From: Thalassia testudinum
Lineage: Eukaryota; Streptophyta; Magnoliopsida; Alismatales; Hydrocharitaceae
NCBI GenBank assembly: GCA_037157565.1
Contig: JAZHRO010000073.1
Span: 19,288,501-19,352,500 of the forward strand
Reading direction: 5' to 3'
Length of the DNA: 64,000 bases
Shown here: positions 42,159-52,543 of the stretch, in pieces
Position numbering within the stretch: position 1 is the first letter of the stretch
Layout of the letters: every line of letters begins with the position of its first letter
Translations under genes and position numbers: made by a program
The notes under the pieces: generated by a model
What the model saw: only the letters and a program-made list of their open reading frames with translations
The model's database searches: none
What the model was told of the DNA's origin: nothing

Positions 42159-44723
42159 TGTTGTGTCAAAAATCATCACCTTTTGGAAAATATCACGTCA
42201 TAGTGTAGCGATGAAAATCGATACGACATTTAAATTTATAAACTTGAGAAACAGAAATAAGTTCGAGGTCGTTCGCAGGGAGCAAATTTAGCAAATCAAT
42301 TAATTAATCATAGTAATCAGAAATAATAATTGCAAGTGAATCAAGCAACCAAAATGATATGCAACATATATTAGAAATGTATCTCAAAATGTCAGGTATA
42401 GAAGTGAAAAAAGAAAGGGATAAAAATGGTGGTTGAAACCACCAAATAATCCCTACAATTAAGCTATAATTAGGATCAAATAATTGAACAGTAATCCTCA
42501 ATCACTAATGGCAAATTTCCACGTCAGTGTCCACAGTAATCTCAGAACCAAGGCAAGCACAAGGGCCAGGCAAGCACAAGGCAAGATTCAGCAATAGCTA
42601 AGTGTGGAGCAAGGAGGGGGGAGGCATGAATCCCAAAGTACTACAGTGCAAAACCCCTTCCCTCCTCATCAGATCTCTCTCTCTTTCTCTTCAAACATGG
42701 GTGAATAGTACTGGGTAATCAGGTATGCAGGTAAGTGGATTAGGGACCATACCCACCAGCGTGGTGTAGCGGGTGAGTTATGAGAGGCATGTAAGATAAG
42801 GGGACCTCACCCCCGTGTTTGAGGCAACTAGCGTGTGGCACAAATTCAGCTTATTAGCCTCTTCTAGCCCTAGTGCCTAGGATGTGGGACTAACATGAAA
42901 GCTTCTTTTTCGCATAACACTGCTGGGATGAAGCTTTGAATTGATGCTTCTGACATTGCCTTCTCGCTCGATTGCTGGTGCAGAAAGCTTCAGGAGTTGG
43001 AGTCGCATTTGTTTAGGGCAGCAATAGGACGAGTAGTAGTCGGAGTGTAGCAGACGATGTTAGGGGAGATGGTGGCGGAGACGGAGGTCTGCCAAACCTA
43101 AAAAGCATGAACATGGGCTTATCACCCCAATTAAACCAATTCTGGGTGATCGCCGGAGCTTGGCGAGTATGCTGGTGGAAGTCTTGTGATGTTTAGTAGT
43201 TAGTGGAGCTCTGTTGAGGTTGAAGAGGGTGAGCAGTGATGAGTTTGTTCGAGAGAGAGAGAGAGAATCTTAAGCCCCAAATTTCCTTGGGGCTTTTTCT
43301 TTGCGATATACGGTGGAGGTTGTGGTGGTGGTGGAAGTGTGTTTGCGTGTATGGCGTCGATGCAAGCTCGCTGGAGCTCGTGCCGAATGTGGGGAAGGTG
43401 ACAGGGGTAAGGGTGATGCGGTGGTCGAACCTAGAGTCTAAGGGGGTAGGAGTGTTCTAGAGAGGAAGAGAAAGAAGATGAGGGAATTTTGGAGGAGCGA
43501 GAGAGGTGACAGTGTTTGGTGTTGACTGGCCAGATGTGAAGAAGATGAAGTTGACGATGAGGTGTCTGCAAGGAAGAAAAGGAAGGAAACACTCTTTCTT
43601 TGGCCGGAAAGATGCGCGATGAAGAGAGGAAGATGGAGGGCCACCCAATTTGGTGGTTGCTGGTAGGATGAGGGAGTTGGAGAAGCTCGCCAAGCTCAAG
43701 GTGCGGTGGTTGGAGAAGGAGAAGAGAGGAGATTCTCGGCTTGTTCTTAGCTGAGGAGGAAGCTGAAGACTTGAGGCTCTTTATAGAGCTCAAAACCAAG
43801 CTATAAAGCAAGGAAAGAGCTTGATTTGACCGTGATTTTAGGAGAAAAAGTTCCCCTGAAATCTCGAGCTGGCTTGATATCTAAGGATCGATTTAGGGTT
43901 GTTGAGGCAGTTCAATCGATTGGGAATCATCTCTACATCAATCCCTTCAAATTTGGAGGGATTTGGACCTAATTTAAGGGAGAAATCCTCCCTCGAATCT
44001 TGTTGCAGGTGCTTTCACACCATCAATGGCAGCAAGGATATAAATGTGAAGATGAAGAGAAAGATAGGGGTAAATGCAAGAATCTTGAAAGTTAGGGGGT
44101 TGATTGTAGAAATAAAGATCTTAAGGACTGAATTGCAAACTAGGTCAAGATGGACTCTGATTGGCCCAAAATTTTGGTATTAACCTAATTTTAACCTAAG
44201 AAACATGATGGTGAACTTGGATTTGAGTTTTAACCACGTTTGACTGGGTAAATTGCATAGAAGCCCAAATTAGGGCAAATTCCAGTCTAAAACTCCATTC
44301 TAGATCAAAATGGGTTCAGGTAGTCAAACCAAAGGTACCAAACCTCTTAGAATATGTTTATATAAATTTTAGGAGGTTTATATTAATTTTATTCTGATCA
44401 GAACCTTTTAATTTAAATGGTTTGATAATTAGGATTTTTAGTCTATTTTTTCTCTAAAAATGTGTGAAACCCTGTTTCAGTCAATGTTGACCCACTTTTT
44501 AGACTTTTAGGCTTAATTAACCTTTAATTAACCCTTGAGTGACCCTGTGATTTTTTTGTATTTGTGATGTGCTGTTAAAATTGCAGAATTAACCCAGTTT
44601 CCTTATTTTCTTCTCAAATCTAAATGATGCGGAGTTGTGACCCTCAAATGATTAGGTAGGAGCTTTTATTATTCAAACCTGACTAATTATGATTAGTTAG
44701 GGCCCATGATGGTGTTACCATCA
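42159..44723 (-). repeat. El-3 5' LTR (2,565 bp)
   Basis: This is the partner of 3042-5569. It starts TGTTGTGTCAAAAATC on plus and ends with the palindrome tgatggtgttaccatca (44707-44723). The TATA box is at 43779-43785 (reverse). Inner frames of 68-126 codons are not shared with the other LTR. Confidence 0.9.
43779..43785 (-). promoter_or_regulatory. TATA box of El-3 5' LTR
   Basis: Ctttata on plus, tataaag on minus, in the same 'gagctctataaagagcc' context as at 4622-4628. As the 5' LTR promoter it would have driven the El-3 transcript. Confidence 0.65.
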
Positions 44724-44728
44724 GCCGC

Positions 44729-44968
44729 TCAATCGAAGATGCACGGCGATGGAGGTGTCATTGTGGAGCACTGGATTTGTGTGATGCGCACTTGCAATCT
44801 GACACACGTTCTTAGTAGCGAAACAGGCGTGCGATCTCAGCTGTTCCTTCACGATCGAACAGCTATGTGTGGGCTCACAATTTGAAATGCATGAGCAACC
44901 TAAAATGTTTATGAGCGCTCGATCTGTAGCCGTTCGATCAAGATCAAAGGATCTCCTTCCTCCTCTGC
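44729..44968 (+). repeat. El-2 5' LTR, second part, 3' end missing
   Basis: After the gccgc duplication the text 'gaagatg.ac.gcgatggaggtgtc' through 'gatcaagatcaaaggatctcc' matches 47225-47487 of the 3' LTR. Homology stops at 44968, where the 3' LTR goes on for another 790 bp with its TATA box. This LTR therefore lacks its promoter and R-U5 part. Confidence 0.8.
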
Positions 44969-45014
44969 ATTGGCGCCAAAATGATAAGCAAGAATTTCAT
45001 GCGAGAAAAAGTGA
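44969..45014 (-). other. Inverted LTR-end/PBS scrap in El-2
   Basis: Plus-strand tggcgccaaaa (44971-44981), then tgataagcaagaattt and gagaaaaagtga, is the reverse complement of an LTR end plus PBS start. The last 34 bases of the El-2 3' LTR (48244-48277) match it in reverse with a few changes. It sits where the 5' LTR should end. Confidence 0.75.
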
Positions 45015-45289
45015 GGGACACGCTTCCCCTGCTTCACCAGTCCAACTTAACCAACTTCTGGATTAAGGACTACACAAAATTCATGCTGTGGTTAGAGTGT
45101 ATCTTAGAGCATTGGTCCTTAGTCTACCCAAATTAAGGACAGGCTTATATTCATTGTACTGCAGTGTTCCTTTTCTCCATCCTTCCGATTTCCTTTTGGT
45201 GTATGCTTAGAAGGAGGTCATTGAACCCCCAGCTGGAAGGGCCATTAGACCATTCAAGGAGGTGTAGGCTGAGTTATAGTCAAGCAGAT

Positions 45290-45600
45290 CCCATGGCTAA
45301 CCAACCACCTCCCCGACCTTCGAACCAGTAGGAGCTGATGAAGAGGCAGCTGGAATAATTACAGTAGATGCAAGAATGGTTCCAGTGCATGAATGGTTAA
45401 GGCGCTTGGCCCCTTGAAGGATTTTTGTGATCCTTCAAATTATGGTAAACATCTTGATGTTTTGATTCCCACCGGAGACGTAGAAATCAAGCCCCAAGTA
45501 TTAAGCCTGATCAAATATTTTCATGGGTTTGGCTCCGAGGACCCATTTCAACATTTCATCTGTACACTATTTGCACCGACTCACTTCTCAGGGTTTCTAA
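45290..45600 (+). pseudogene. El-2 gag N-terminal remnant
   Basis: A MANQPPPRPSNQ start, interrupted by stops, leads into ALGPLKDFCDPSNYGKHLDV, then GDVEIKPQVLSLIKYFHGFGSEDPFQHF. This is the same text as El-4 gag at 22280-22030. It breaks off after PFQHF, and the rest of gag, protease and pol are missing. The change at about 45560 is a clean join to 3' untranslated sequence. Confidence 0.82.
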
Positions 45601-46430
45601 TGGAAATTAGGTAGCTAATTAACTTTCTAGGGTGATATGGTTGATACGTTGCTGTGAGTAACCCCTCATAGCCGAGTGTCTAGAGCCTAGCCACGCAACC
45701 CATTCTCTTTGACTGTTTCCTTTAGGTAAATCTTAGATTAGGGAAGCCACTTGCTTAGAAAAGGAAAAAAAATAAGAAATAATAAAAATACCAAAAAAAA
45801 AGAAAAATAGAAAAAGGAGAAAAAAAAGCCACACTTCACCGGACGAGTATGGTTGACAAGTTGTTGTGGGTTTGACACCCCATTGTCTAGTTGTCCAGAA
45901 CCCAGCTCACAAAATGCACAAAATAATTCCCAAACACTTAAGGGAGAAGTGGGGAAGTAGAATAATCTAGGGAGATATATACTTGGTTCGCCCTTGTGTT
46001 GATCTCATAAAAATAAAAGTAGGGAGAAATCTACTGATCAAATAAATACACCTTTAGATAGAATTTTTTTAAGGGTCAACTAGCATTGTAGAAACTTGAA
46101 GTCCATTCTTAGAGTTCTTTTTGAGTATTGGGTGGGTTGGGTAGCCGTAGAAACTTGCCCTAAAACTCTAAAATCAAAAATCCAAAAAAATTAGAAAAGA
46201 AGAAAAAGAAAAAAATGTATTTGCTTTTGTACGGAATAAGGTGAGGACTTGGGCAGTTTACATTTTGGTAGACACCCGGGAACTGTTGAGTCTTTGTAGC
46301 TTAGGTCCTTAGTAGAAATTTCGTATTGTTGAGAAATAACAAGTGCCTAAATAATCAGATCCTAATTCTGTTTATACATAACATTTAGTTTAGTTTTGCT
46401 AGGGACTAGCAAAAGATAGGCATGGGGGTG
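45601..46430 (+). other. El-2 3' untranslated region and polypurine tract
   Basis: Non-coding, with two related blocks containing 'gatatggttgata.gttgctgtg' (45632) and 'gagtatggttgacaagttgttgtg' (45845). There is an A-rich stretch at 45765-45835 and a second at 46170-46220. It ends with the polypurine tract aggcatgggggtg (46418-46430) directly before the 3' LTR. Confidence 0.75.
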
Positions 46431-48277
46431 TGATGAATACATATTTATATAGGGTAAAATGCCTATTTATTCGAGTCTTAGATTTTTAGATGCATTCATC
46501 ATTATAAATAGTGCATAACATGCATCATATTGGATTTAGATTAGATTATGTAAATTATGTATTGATTTGCCTATTTTGGTGACCAAGGAAGAAGAAGATA
46601 CATTTAATGGTCTCGGATTAAAGATCCAATCGTACGGATCTGATCAAGGCGACGATTGGAGCCAATGCTACCGAAATCACCTTGATTGAACTTTCTTAGC
46701 ATCATATGCAGTTCGAGGAAGATCAAAGGCAAAGGGGCAAGGTGATGCAAATCCGAACCTCAAACAATAAATCCAACCGCACGGGTGGGTTCGGATCGAC
46801 GATCAAAGCCCAACGATGCAAGAATCAACCCAATCTAACATCCTTGACACTACCTACGAGAAATAAAAGATGGACAGCTCAGATTGTGCCATGTGGCATC
46901 ATCTGGACCGCTCAAATCGCCCAAGGCAAGCCTGCTTCCCTCTCTGTTGCATTCTCATCTTGCGCTCTGGGCCGTTGGATCTTAATCCAAAGGCCACTAA
47001 GAGGCCACATCGCCCATATTGCTCCTTCATCAAATCAAGACGCAATCTCAACCGTTGATCAAGATCCAACGGCCGAGAGCGCATGGAGGAAAATAAGAAA
47101 TGTGACACTCATGCTTGTAGCGTGTTGGGTGAAGGCGCTACTCGCAATGAGCAACGTGTGTTTGAGCCCCAGCGGACAGGTTTAATCCACGAAGAAGAAG
47201 CGCGGGTGAAATTGAGTAGCCTGATTGAAGATGAGCAGCGATGGAGGTGTCTACGTGGCGTGCTAGATTCGCACAATATGTGTACGTGCGTTATCACACG
47301 CGATTCAACTCGCGATTTGATGAATGTTCTCAGCAGCGCAACGAGCGTGCGTTCTTAGTCATTCCTTTACGATTGAATGAATGTGTGCGGGTTCATGAAC
47401 TGGAACGCGAGTGTAACTTGAAACATTTGTGAGCGCCTGATCTGCAGCCATTCGATCAAGATCAAAGGGCTCTCCTTCCTCCTTGCACAAACAACCACAT
47501 TTGCCTTTACCAACGGATGCATGCGACATTAAACTTATGGCCCTTAAATCCAAGGATGAATTTCACCTCTTCCACCACTATAAAAGGACCCCTACACCCC
47601 CTCCATGTTCTTCTTCCCTTCCTTCTCCTCTCACCTCTCCTAGGAGCTAAGAATAAGTGTTCCAAAGTTCAATCTAGCGCTCCCAAGCTACAGGTTGCTT
47701 TGTTAGAGTAAAAATGAAAATTTTGCAATTCCCGCATCTCATCCCCTTCATAGAGCTCCTGTCAGCTGTCTTCTTGCCCTTGTTCCGGAAGCGGATCCCA
47801 CGATGATGACGTCCTGCCTCATCTCTGATTCATCTAGCTTAGTCCTCCTTCCTCCGTCTTCGTTCCTCATCTTCTAGGCATTGTTCGATTGACTTGTCGT
47901 CCAAGCAGCCGTCGAGGAGGATAACTTCTCTTCCCCTATCTCTTTATGACTTTCTAGTTTATATTTCAATTTCTTGCAGTAATTTTGTAGCAAATAGTTT
48001 GTAATAAACATTTGATTAGATTTATATAAAAGTAATCTCTCTCTCTCTCTCTCTAATTCTGCAAGTAGAATATAATAGAATAGCTAGAAATATTATGATT
48101 CGATTTCTTAGATAGAAAATAGAAAGAAAAACCCAATGCGGATTTCCAAAATCGAATGTAGCCTCCCCATGTTTGACCCGAGACTCACCAGAGTTTCGGT
48201 TAAATTATTTGATATCGGATTTTCTGTAACGCAACGACTCTAAATCACTTTTTCTTACACAAAATTCTTGCTTATCA
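46431..48277 (+). repeat. El-2 3' LTR (1,847 bp)
   Basis: A complete LTR from TGATGAATAC to GCTTATCA. The box A/box B module is at 47118-47170 and the TATA box is at 47579-47586. A (CT)n tract lies near 48031-48053. The end block 'gcggatttccaaaatcgaatgtagcctcccc' matches the reverse complement of the El-4 LTR end, showing that both belong to one family. Confidence 0.9.
47579..47586 (+). promoter_or_regulatory. TATA box of El-2 3' LTR
   Basis: Tataaaag in 'ccactataaaaggacccc', with a pyrimidine-rich stretch downstream. The 5' LTR lacks this region. Confidence 0.65.
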
Positions 48278-48282
48278 TAGGC
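48278..48282. repeat. Right target-site duplication of El-2 (taggc)
   Basis: It matches 2258-2262 exactly and lies directly after the 3' LTR. Confidence 0.9.
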
Positions 48283-48930
48283 TAACTTGATTACATGGAT
48301 TCTATTGATTCAAGAATTTAACCTGGAAATTGAAGATAAAGTTGGAGCACAAGATGTTACGGTTGAGCATAAGCAAATACTGACTATCTTGAAGAAAGGA
48401 TCTCCTCAGTTTGAACTTATTGTAATTGTTTAACCATTGGAAAAGATTCCACTAGATTTAAATAGACATGAGTAAGATAAATTTTTTTCTATGAAAAAAA
48501 ATTACTTCTAAAGGATCCACATCTATTATTAGATGATATACAAAGGGTTGAGGTATATAGCATATTAACCTTTTGTTATAGTGTAGCTGTGGAGTACACT
48601 TTTCTGGGAAGAAAACGACTAAAAAAGTACTTTAAAGTAGTTTCTATTGGACAACACTTTTCAAAGATGTCAATAACTTTAGAGAGGCTTGTATTAGATG
48701 TCAATCTCTTGGAAATATGACTAAGAGAGACATGATGCTCCTCAATCCAATCTTGATTGTTGAGATCCTTGATGTTTCATAGAACCATTTATTCTCTCAT
48801 GTGGTTTTGAGTATGTTTTAGTCGCTATCAATTATGTATTGAAATGAATTGAGGCAATTCCACCCAAAACAATGATCATATCATATATAATTGTCAATTT
48901 TGTTTGAAGAAACATCTTTGCAAGGTTCAA
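48283..48930 (+). pseudogene. El-1 RNase H end and integrase N-terminal half
   Basis: After the duplication the frame reads LITWILLIQEFNLEIEDKVG (RNase H end; usual [18 protein letters not shown]), then a linker, then integrase text. The integrase parts are a GHFSGKKTTKKVL-like block (usual CGGHFGxKRTAxKVL), FKDVNNFREACIRCQSLGNM with the Cys pair of the zinc finger, PILIVEILDV and VAINYVLK-like text of the core. Many stops are present. With 1860-2262 it shows that El-1 was a plus-strand Athila-like element. Confidence 0.8.
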
Positions 48931-50729
48931 AATGAAAGATGCAAGAAAGCAAGGGGATCATTTAAAAACTTCTCAAAATACAAACAAGATTATAAATCAC
49001 TAATCAAATCTGACTAAAACCATGGAAACTCTTTCCAATTGCATGAGTTAAGTAGTATACCTTCGTGATTGGCTATCATGGGAAAATGGAGTATATGGAA
49101 GCAATTCTATGCACCTGCTCTTAGTCCCCACCACAAAGTGTAACTTCTTTGAGTACGTTGATGAACACTATGTTGTATATTGCACAATGGAAGATAATCT
49201 TCATGTAGCGGGATACTTCTTCTACAAGAAGCACTGCCATTGAGATGGAAGATGAAAGGGCATGCTCTCGTCTTTTTAAGAGAAGGGGTAGCTAGCTAGA
49301 GAGGGAGAAAGACGATTGATTAGACTCTAATTATTAGAATTACTCTCCTTTTCTAAAGAGGCAAAACCTCAATCTACTAAAAATCAAGTTCTCTGGAAAT
49401 TTCAATAATGCCCTTCTCTAGAAATCTTTCTAATTAAAGAGAATTCCAACACTTTAATATTTACAAAATTTCCCTTAGTGCTTCTCTGAGAATATTAATT
49501 ATATATTTTAACCAATTAAAAAATAATTTAATTTCTCTTTATTATTGCATTGTTAGTTGATTTATTATCTTAGGCAATCTACAGTCTATTTATGATTAGG
49601 ATTAGAACCACTTTAGATAACGGCTTAGATCAATTATGACCTTATTTGATCCTATTAATCATTTTTTAAATTCATGAATTGATAAATCTACCTAAATAAA
49701 TTAGTCCAAACATTACTCCAAAATTCTCCAGTTATAAGTAATCTCTAATTTATCAATTAACTCCATATATAACTAAAATCACTTGCATACCTCTAGTGAA
49801 TATGATGAGTTGCAAACTATTAAGGAAATAACCTACTCTTGAGATATACCATATATCCCATATGTCCGACAAATAGAGAGATGCATATATAAGCAATTGA
49901 AGGTTTAAGATCCTACCCTGTTGACATCCCTTATAGAACTAGTCTATGTAAAGTATCGCAATGCCTTTAATGGAAGATATATTAGATAACTTCTCCAAGT
50001 TCATCTAGTTCCTTTATTATTATCTAGGTCTATCTTATCAAAACGATCGTCAATGGAATTAGACCTGTAAATCTATAATAATATAGCTCAAATTATGCTC
50101 CAACTTTTGAAGTGATGTGAATCCCCTCTTGAGAAGACATGTACGTCCCGTGTTGAATATGCAAACCAATTTCCCAATCATATTGGCCTCATCCTCAATG
50201 AACCTTCAATCATTAGGTTGCCAAATATACATGACCTACATAAAAACATTGACTTCTGTCTTAGGTATAAGGACACATGCCTCTTTCTCTAGAGACAATG
50301 TTTGAAAAAGGACTTCTGTGATCTCAGTCCGCTAATCAACTATTTGATCATGCTCACGTGACAATTCCAAAATCTCCATTTCCTATGGAACTCTTTCTAT
50401 CAAGAATTTAGTTATGTGTCAGTCTCATATAAATAACCTGGAAGGCTATGGTCATGGCAATGAGTTAACGATAGTAATCATATATAGACCTATATATTTT
50501 ATCTACTATGTAGAACCATTTTGGATAGTTGATCCCCATCCTTACATGTTTAATCTAGCCTTTGTGCGAATAACCTTAGAAGCACAAGCAGGACCAATAT
50601 AACACATAAATGTACTCAAAATATATTTATTTAGATGCATGGAGAGGACACATCCAATTCATGTACCAATTACATAATCAAATAACTTTCTAAAGGTGCA
50701 TAACTTCAACATGGAATGCCATGACCATT
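48931..50729. other. Unidentified 1.8-kb insertion splitting El-1 integrase
   Basis: The integrase core stops after an IFARF-like block and resumes 1.8 kb later at TISDGAHL. The sequence between is AT-rich with no domain I recognise. The edges read ttcaaaatg (left) and ttcaacatg (right), which may be traces of a target duplication. It could be a decayed LTR or a MITE-like unit. Confidence 0.45.
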
Positions 50730-51245
50730 AGTGATGGAGCTCACTTAATGAATGGTCAATTCTATGTTGTGCTCAGGAAATATGGGATGACACATCAAAC
50801 TGCAACTCTTTACCATTCTCAAACCAATAAACCAAACAAAGTATCCTACTGGGAGATTAATAACATCTTACAAAAGATGATTTAATTAGTTTGAAAAGAT
50901 TGGTTAATAAGTCTTGATGATGCATTATGAGCTCACTGAGCAACTTACAAGACTCCCATTGTTTTGTCTTTATATCATTTTATCTATGATAAGCCTTTCC
51001 ATCTCCCCTTTGAATCAAAAGACGAGTGAATTGGGCTATGAACTAAACAATGCAACAATAACTTAGATCAAAATCGAGAATGAAAACTCCAACTAAGTCA
51101 ACTCTAAGGAATTCATAATGGGGCTTATGAGACTTTTCAAATATATAACGAAAGGATCAAGGCCTTTCATGACAAACACATTATCATGAAACACTTCGAA
51201 CTAAATCTAAATGTGTTACTAATTGTGGAATTTACGAAAGGATAA
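50730..51245 (+). pseudogene. El-1 integrase, C-terminal half
   Basis: TISDGAHLMNGQF contains the second catalytic Asp (usual AISDGGTHF). YGMTHQTATLYHSQTNKPNK follows (usual YGVTHKVATPYHPQTNGQAE; the Glu position has changed to Lys), then WLISLDDALWAH (usual WSLRLDDALWAY), YKTPIVLSLYHFIYDKPFHLP (usual YKTPIGMSPYRLVYGKPCHLP) and an AFHDKHI-like end. Stops occur throughout. It joins copia sequence at about 51250. Confidence 0.8.
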
Positions 51246-51249
51246 TCAC

Positions 51250-52543
51250 GTCGTTGTAGCACGAAATCACGACCATTTAAAATTTTTGAAGTAGAGTTCC
51301 TTGAAGGTTAAGACAAAAATGAAGTAAGAGAACTTATTGAGTCTGACGAGACCATCGAAGTTGCTAACCTAGAAGAAAGAGATGAGCCAAAAATAAGTGA
51401 TGCTCTCATTCCACCTTGAAGGAGTTCTAGGGCAGGGCATCCACCTAAAACATATGGATTCCATGTCTTAGAAGAGTGCGAGATTGATCATGCCACATAT
51501 GATAATATAATAAAGGATAGTGATGTGGACATGTAGAGGCTAGCAATGCAGTTTGAGATAGTCTCCATGCATAAGAATGATGTATGGACTCTTGTGGATC
51601 CTCCTAATGGGGTAAAACCCATTGGATGCAAATGGATCTACAAGAGAAAGAGGGATCTGATGGGAAGGTGGAGACCTTCAAAGCACAACTTGTAGCCAAG
51701 GGCTACACCTAGAAGGAAGGGGTTTAGTATGAGGAAACCTTCTCTTCTATCGCCATGCTTAAATCCATTTGGATATTGCTAGCCATACCTGCATACCATG
51801 ATTATGACATCTGGAAGATGGATGTTAAGACAACTTTCCTCAGTGGTTTCCTTAAGGAGGACATTTACATGGAGAAATCTAAGGGTTTCCAAGTAGATGG
51901 TGGGGAAAGAAAGGTGTGCAAGCTAAAAGAGTTCATTTATGGACTCAAGTAGGCTTCTCGTAGCTGGAATATCTGATTTGATGAGACCATAAAGGGTTAT
52001 AGATTCCATCAAAATCCAGATGAATCTTGTGTCTACAAGAAGGCTAGTGGGAGTGCTATCACCTTTTTGGTGTTGTACGTAGATGACATCCTACTTATTG
52101 GGCATGATACAGGGATGTTGTCCAGTGTAAACTTGTAGTTATCCCAAAACTTCAAGAGGAAGGATCTCAAAGAAGCCTCTTGTATCTTGGGTCTGAAGAT
52201 ATTCAGAAACATGAAAAAGAGGAAACTAGGATTATCACAACAAGGATACATTACTAAGGTCTTGGAGAGATTCTACCTGTATAACTCTAAGAAAGGTTTT
52301 CTCCCCATTAGACATGGGATTTTCTTGTCAAAGGGAATGTCTCCCCAAATAGATGAGGAGAAGAAAGATGTGGGTTGATGTTTATATGCTATTGTATTGG
52401 GCAGTCTAATGCATGCCATGCTATGTACATGACCAGATATTTGTCACATAATGGGAGTGGTAAGTCATTACCAATCTAACCTAGGACAGAAACACTAGAT
52501 TGCTATCAAAAACGTTCTCAAATACTTGAGGACAATAGACTAC
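51250..52543 (+). pseudogene. El-8: Ty1/copia reverse transcriptase fragment
   Basis: Across frames on plus: RELIESDETIEVANLEERDE and SSRAGHPPKTYGF (the linker before copia RT), NDVWTLVDPPNGVKPIGCKW, then MLKSIWILLAIPAYHDYDIW and KMDVKTTFLSGFLKEDIYME, FIYGLK, SWNI.FDETIKGY, VLYVDDILLIG with an intact YVDD, and QGYITKVLERF. The end (NVLKYLRTIDY) lies before the RNase H domain. About 1.3 kb of a single RT is present, with several frameshifts and stops and no gag, integrase core or RNase H. It is bounded by El-1 on the left and an Athila-like LTR on the right. I do not assign the copia lineage. Confidence 0.88.

Larger units (their letters stand above)
3042..44723 (-). mobile_element. El-3: Athila-like gypsy retrotransposon, minus strand, interrupted three times
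   Basis: El-3 is flanked by gccgc duplications and sits in the El-2 5' LTR. Its own sequence totals about 13.4 kb, a normal size for an Athila element. On the minus strand the order is 5' LTR (42159-44723), PBS, leader, gag (about 39740-40994), protease (split at 38874/16401), RT and RNase H (15660-14120), integrase (9994-9343 and 7632-7134), a 3' untranslated region with polypurine tract, and 3' LTR (3042-5569). The three interruptions are El-3a, El-3b and El-4, each with its own target duplication. The left terminal dinucleotide reads TA instead of TG, one transition. Frameshifts and stops make all genes inactive. Confidence 0.88.
2263..48277 (+). mobile_element. El-2: Athila-like gypsy retrotransposon, plus strand, holding all nested elements
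   Basis: El-2 is bounded by TG...CA LTRs and a perfect taggc duplication, and sits inside the RNase H of El-1. Its own sequence is only about 4.3 kb: a 5' LTR (2263-3041 plus 44729-44968), a short internal region with a gag remnant (45290-45600), a polypurine tract (46418-46430) and a 3' LTR (46431-48277). No protease, RT or integrase remains, so it moved as a non-autonomous copy or was later deleted. The 41.7-kb El-3 splits its 5' LTR. The two LTRs are alignable but clearly diverged, consistent with an old insertion. Confidence 0.85.

Noticed and set aside
45765..45835. Poly(A) tail of a SINE or LINE
   Set aside because: The A-rich run is interrupted, has no target duplication, and lies within the 3' untranslated region of El-2; a second similar run is at 46170-46220.
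47109..47358. Short overlapping frames in the El-2 3' LTR
   Set aside because: Frames exist on both strands, and the other LTR copies carry stops in the same place.
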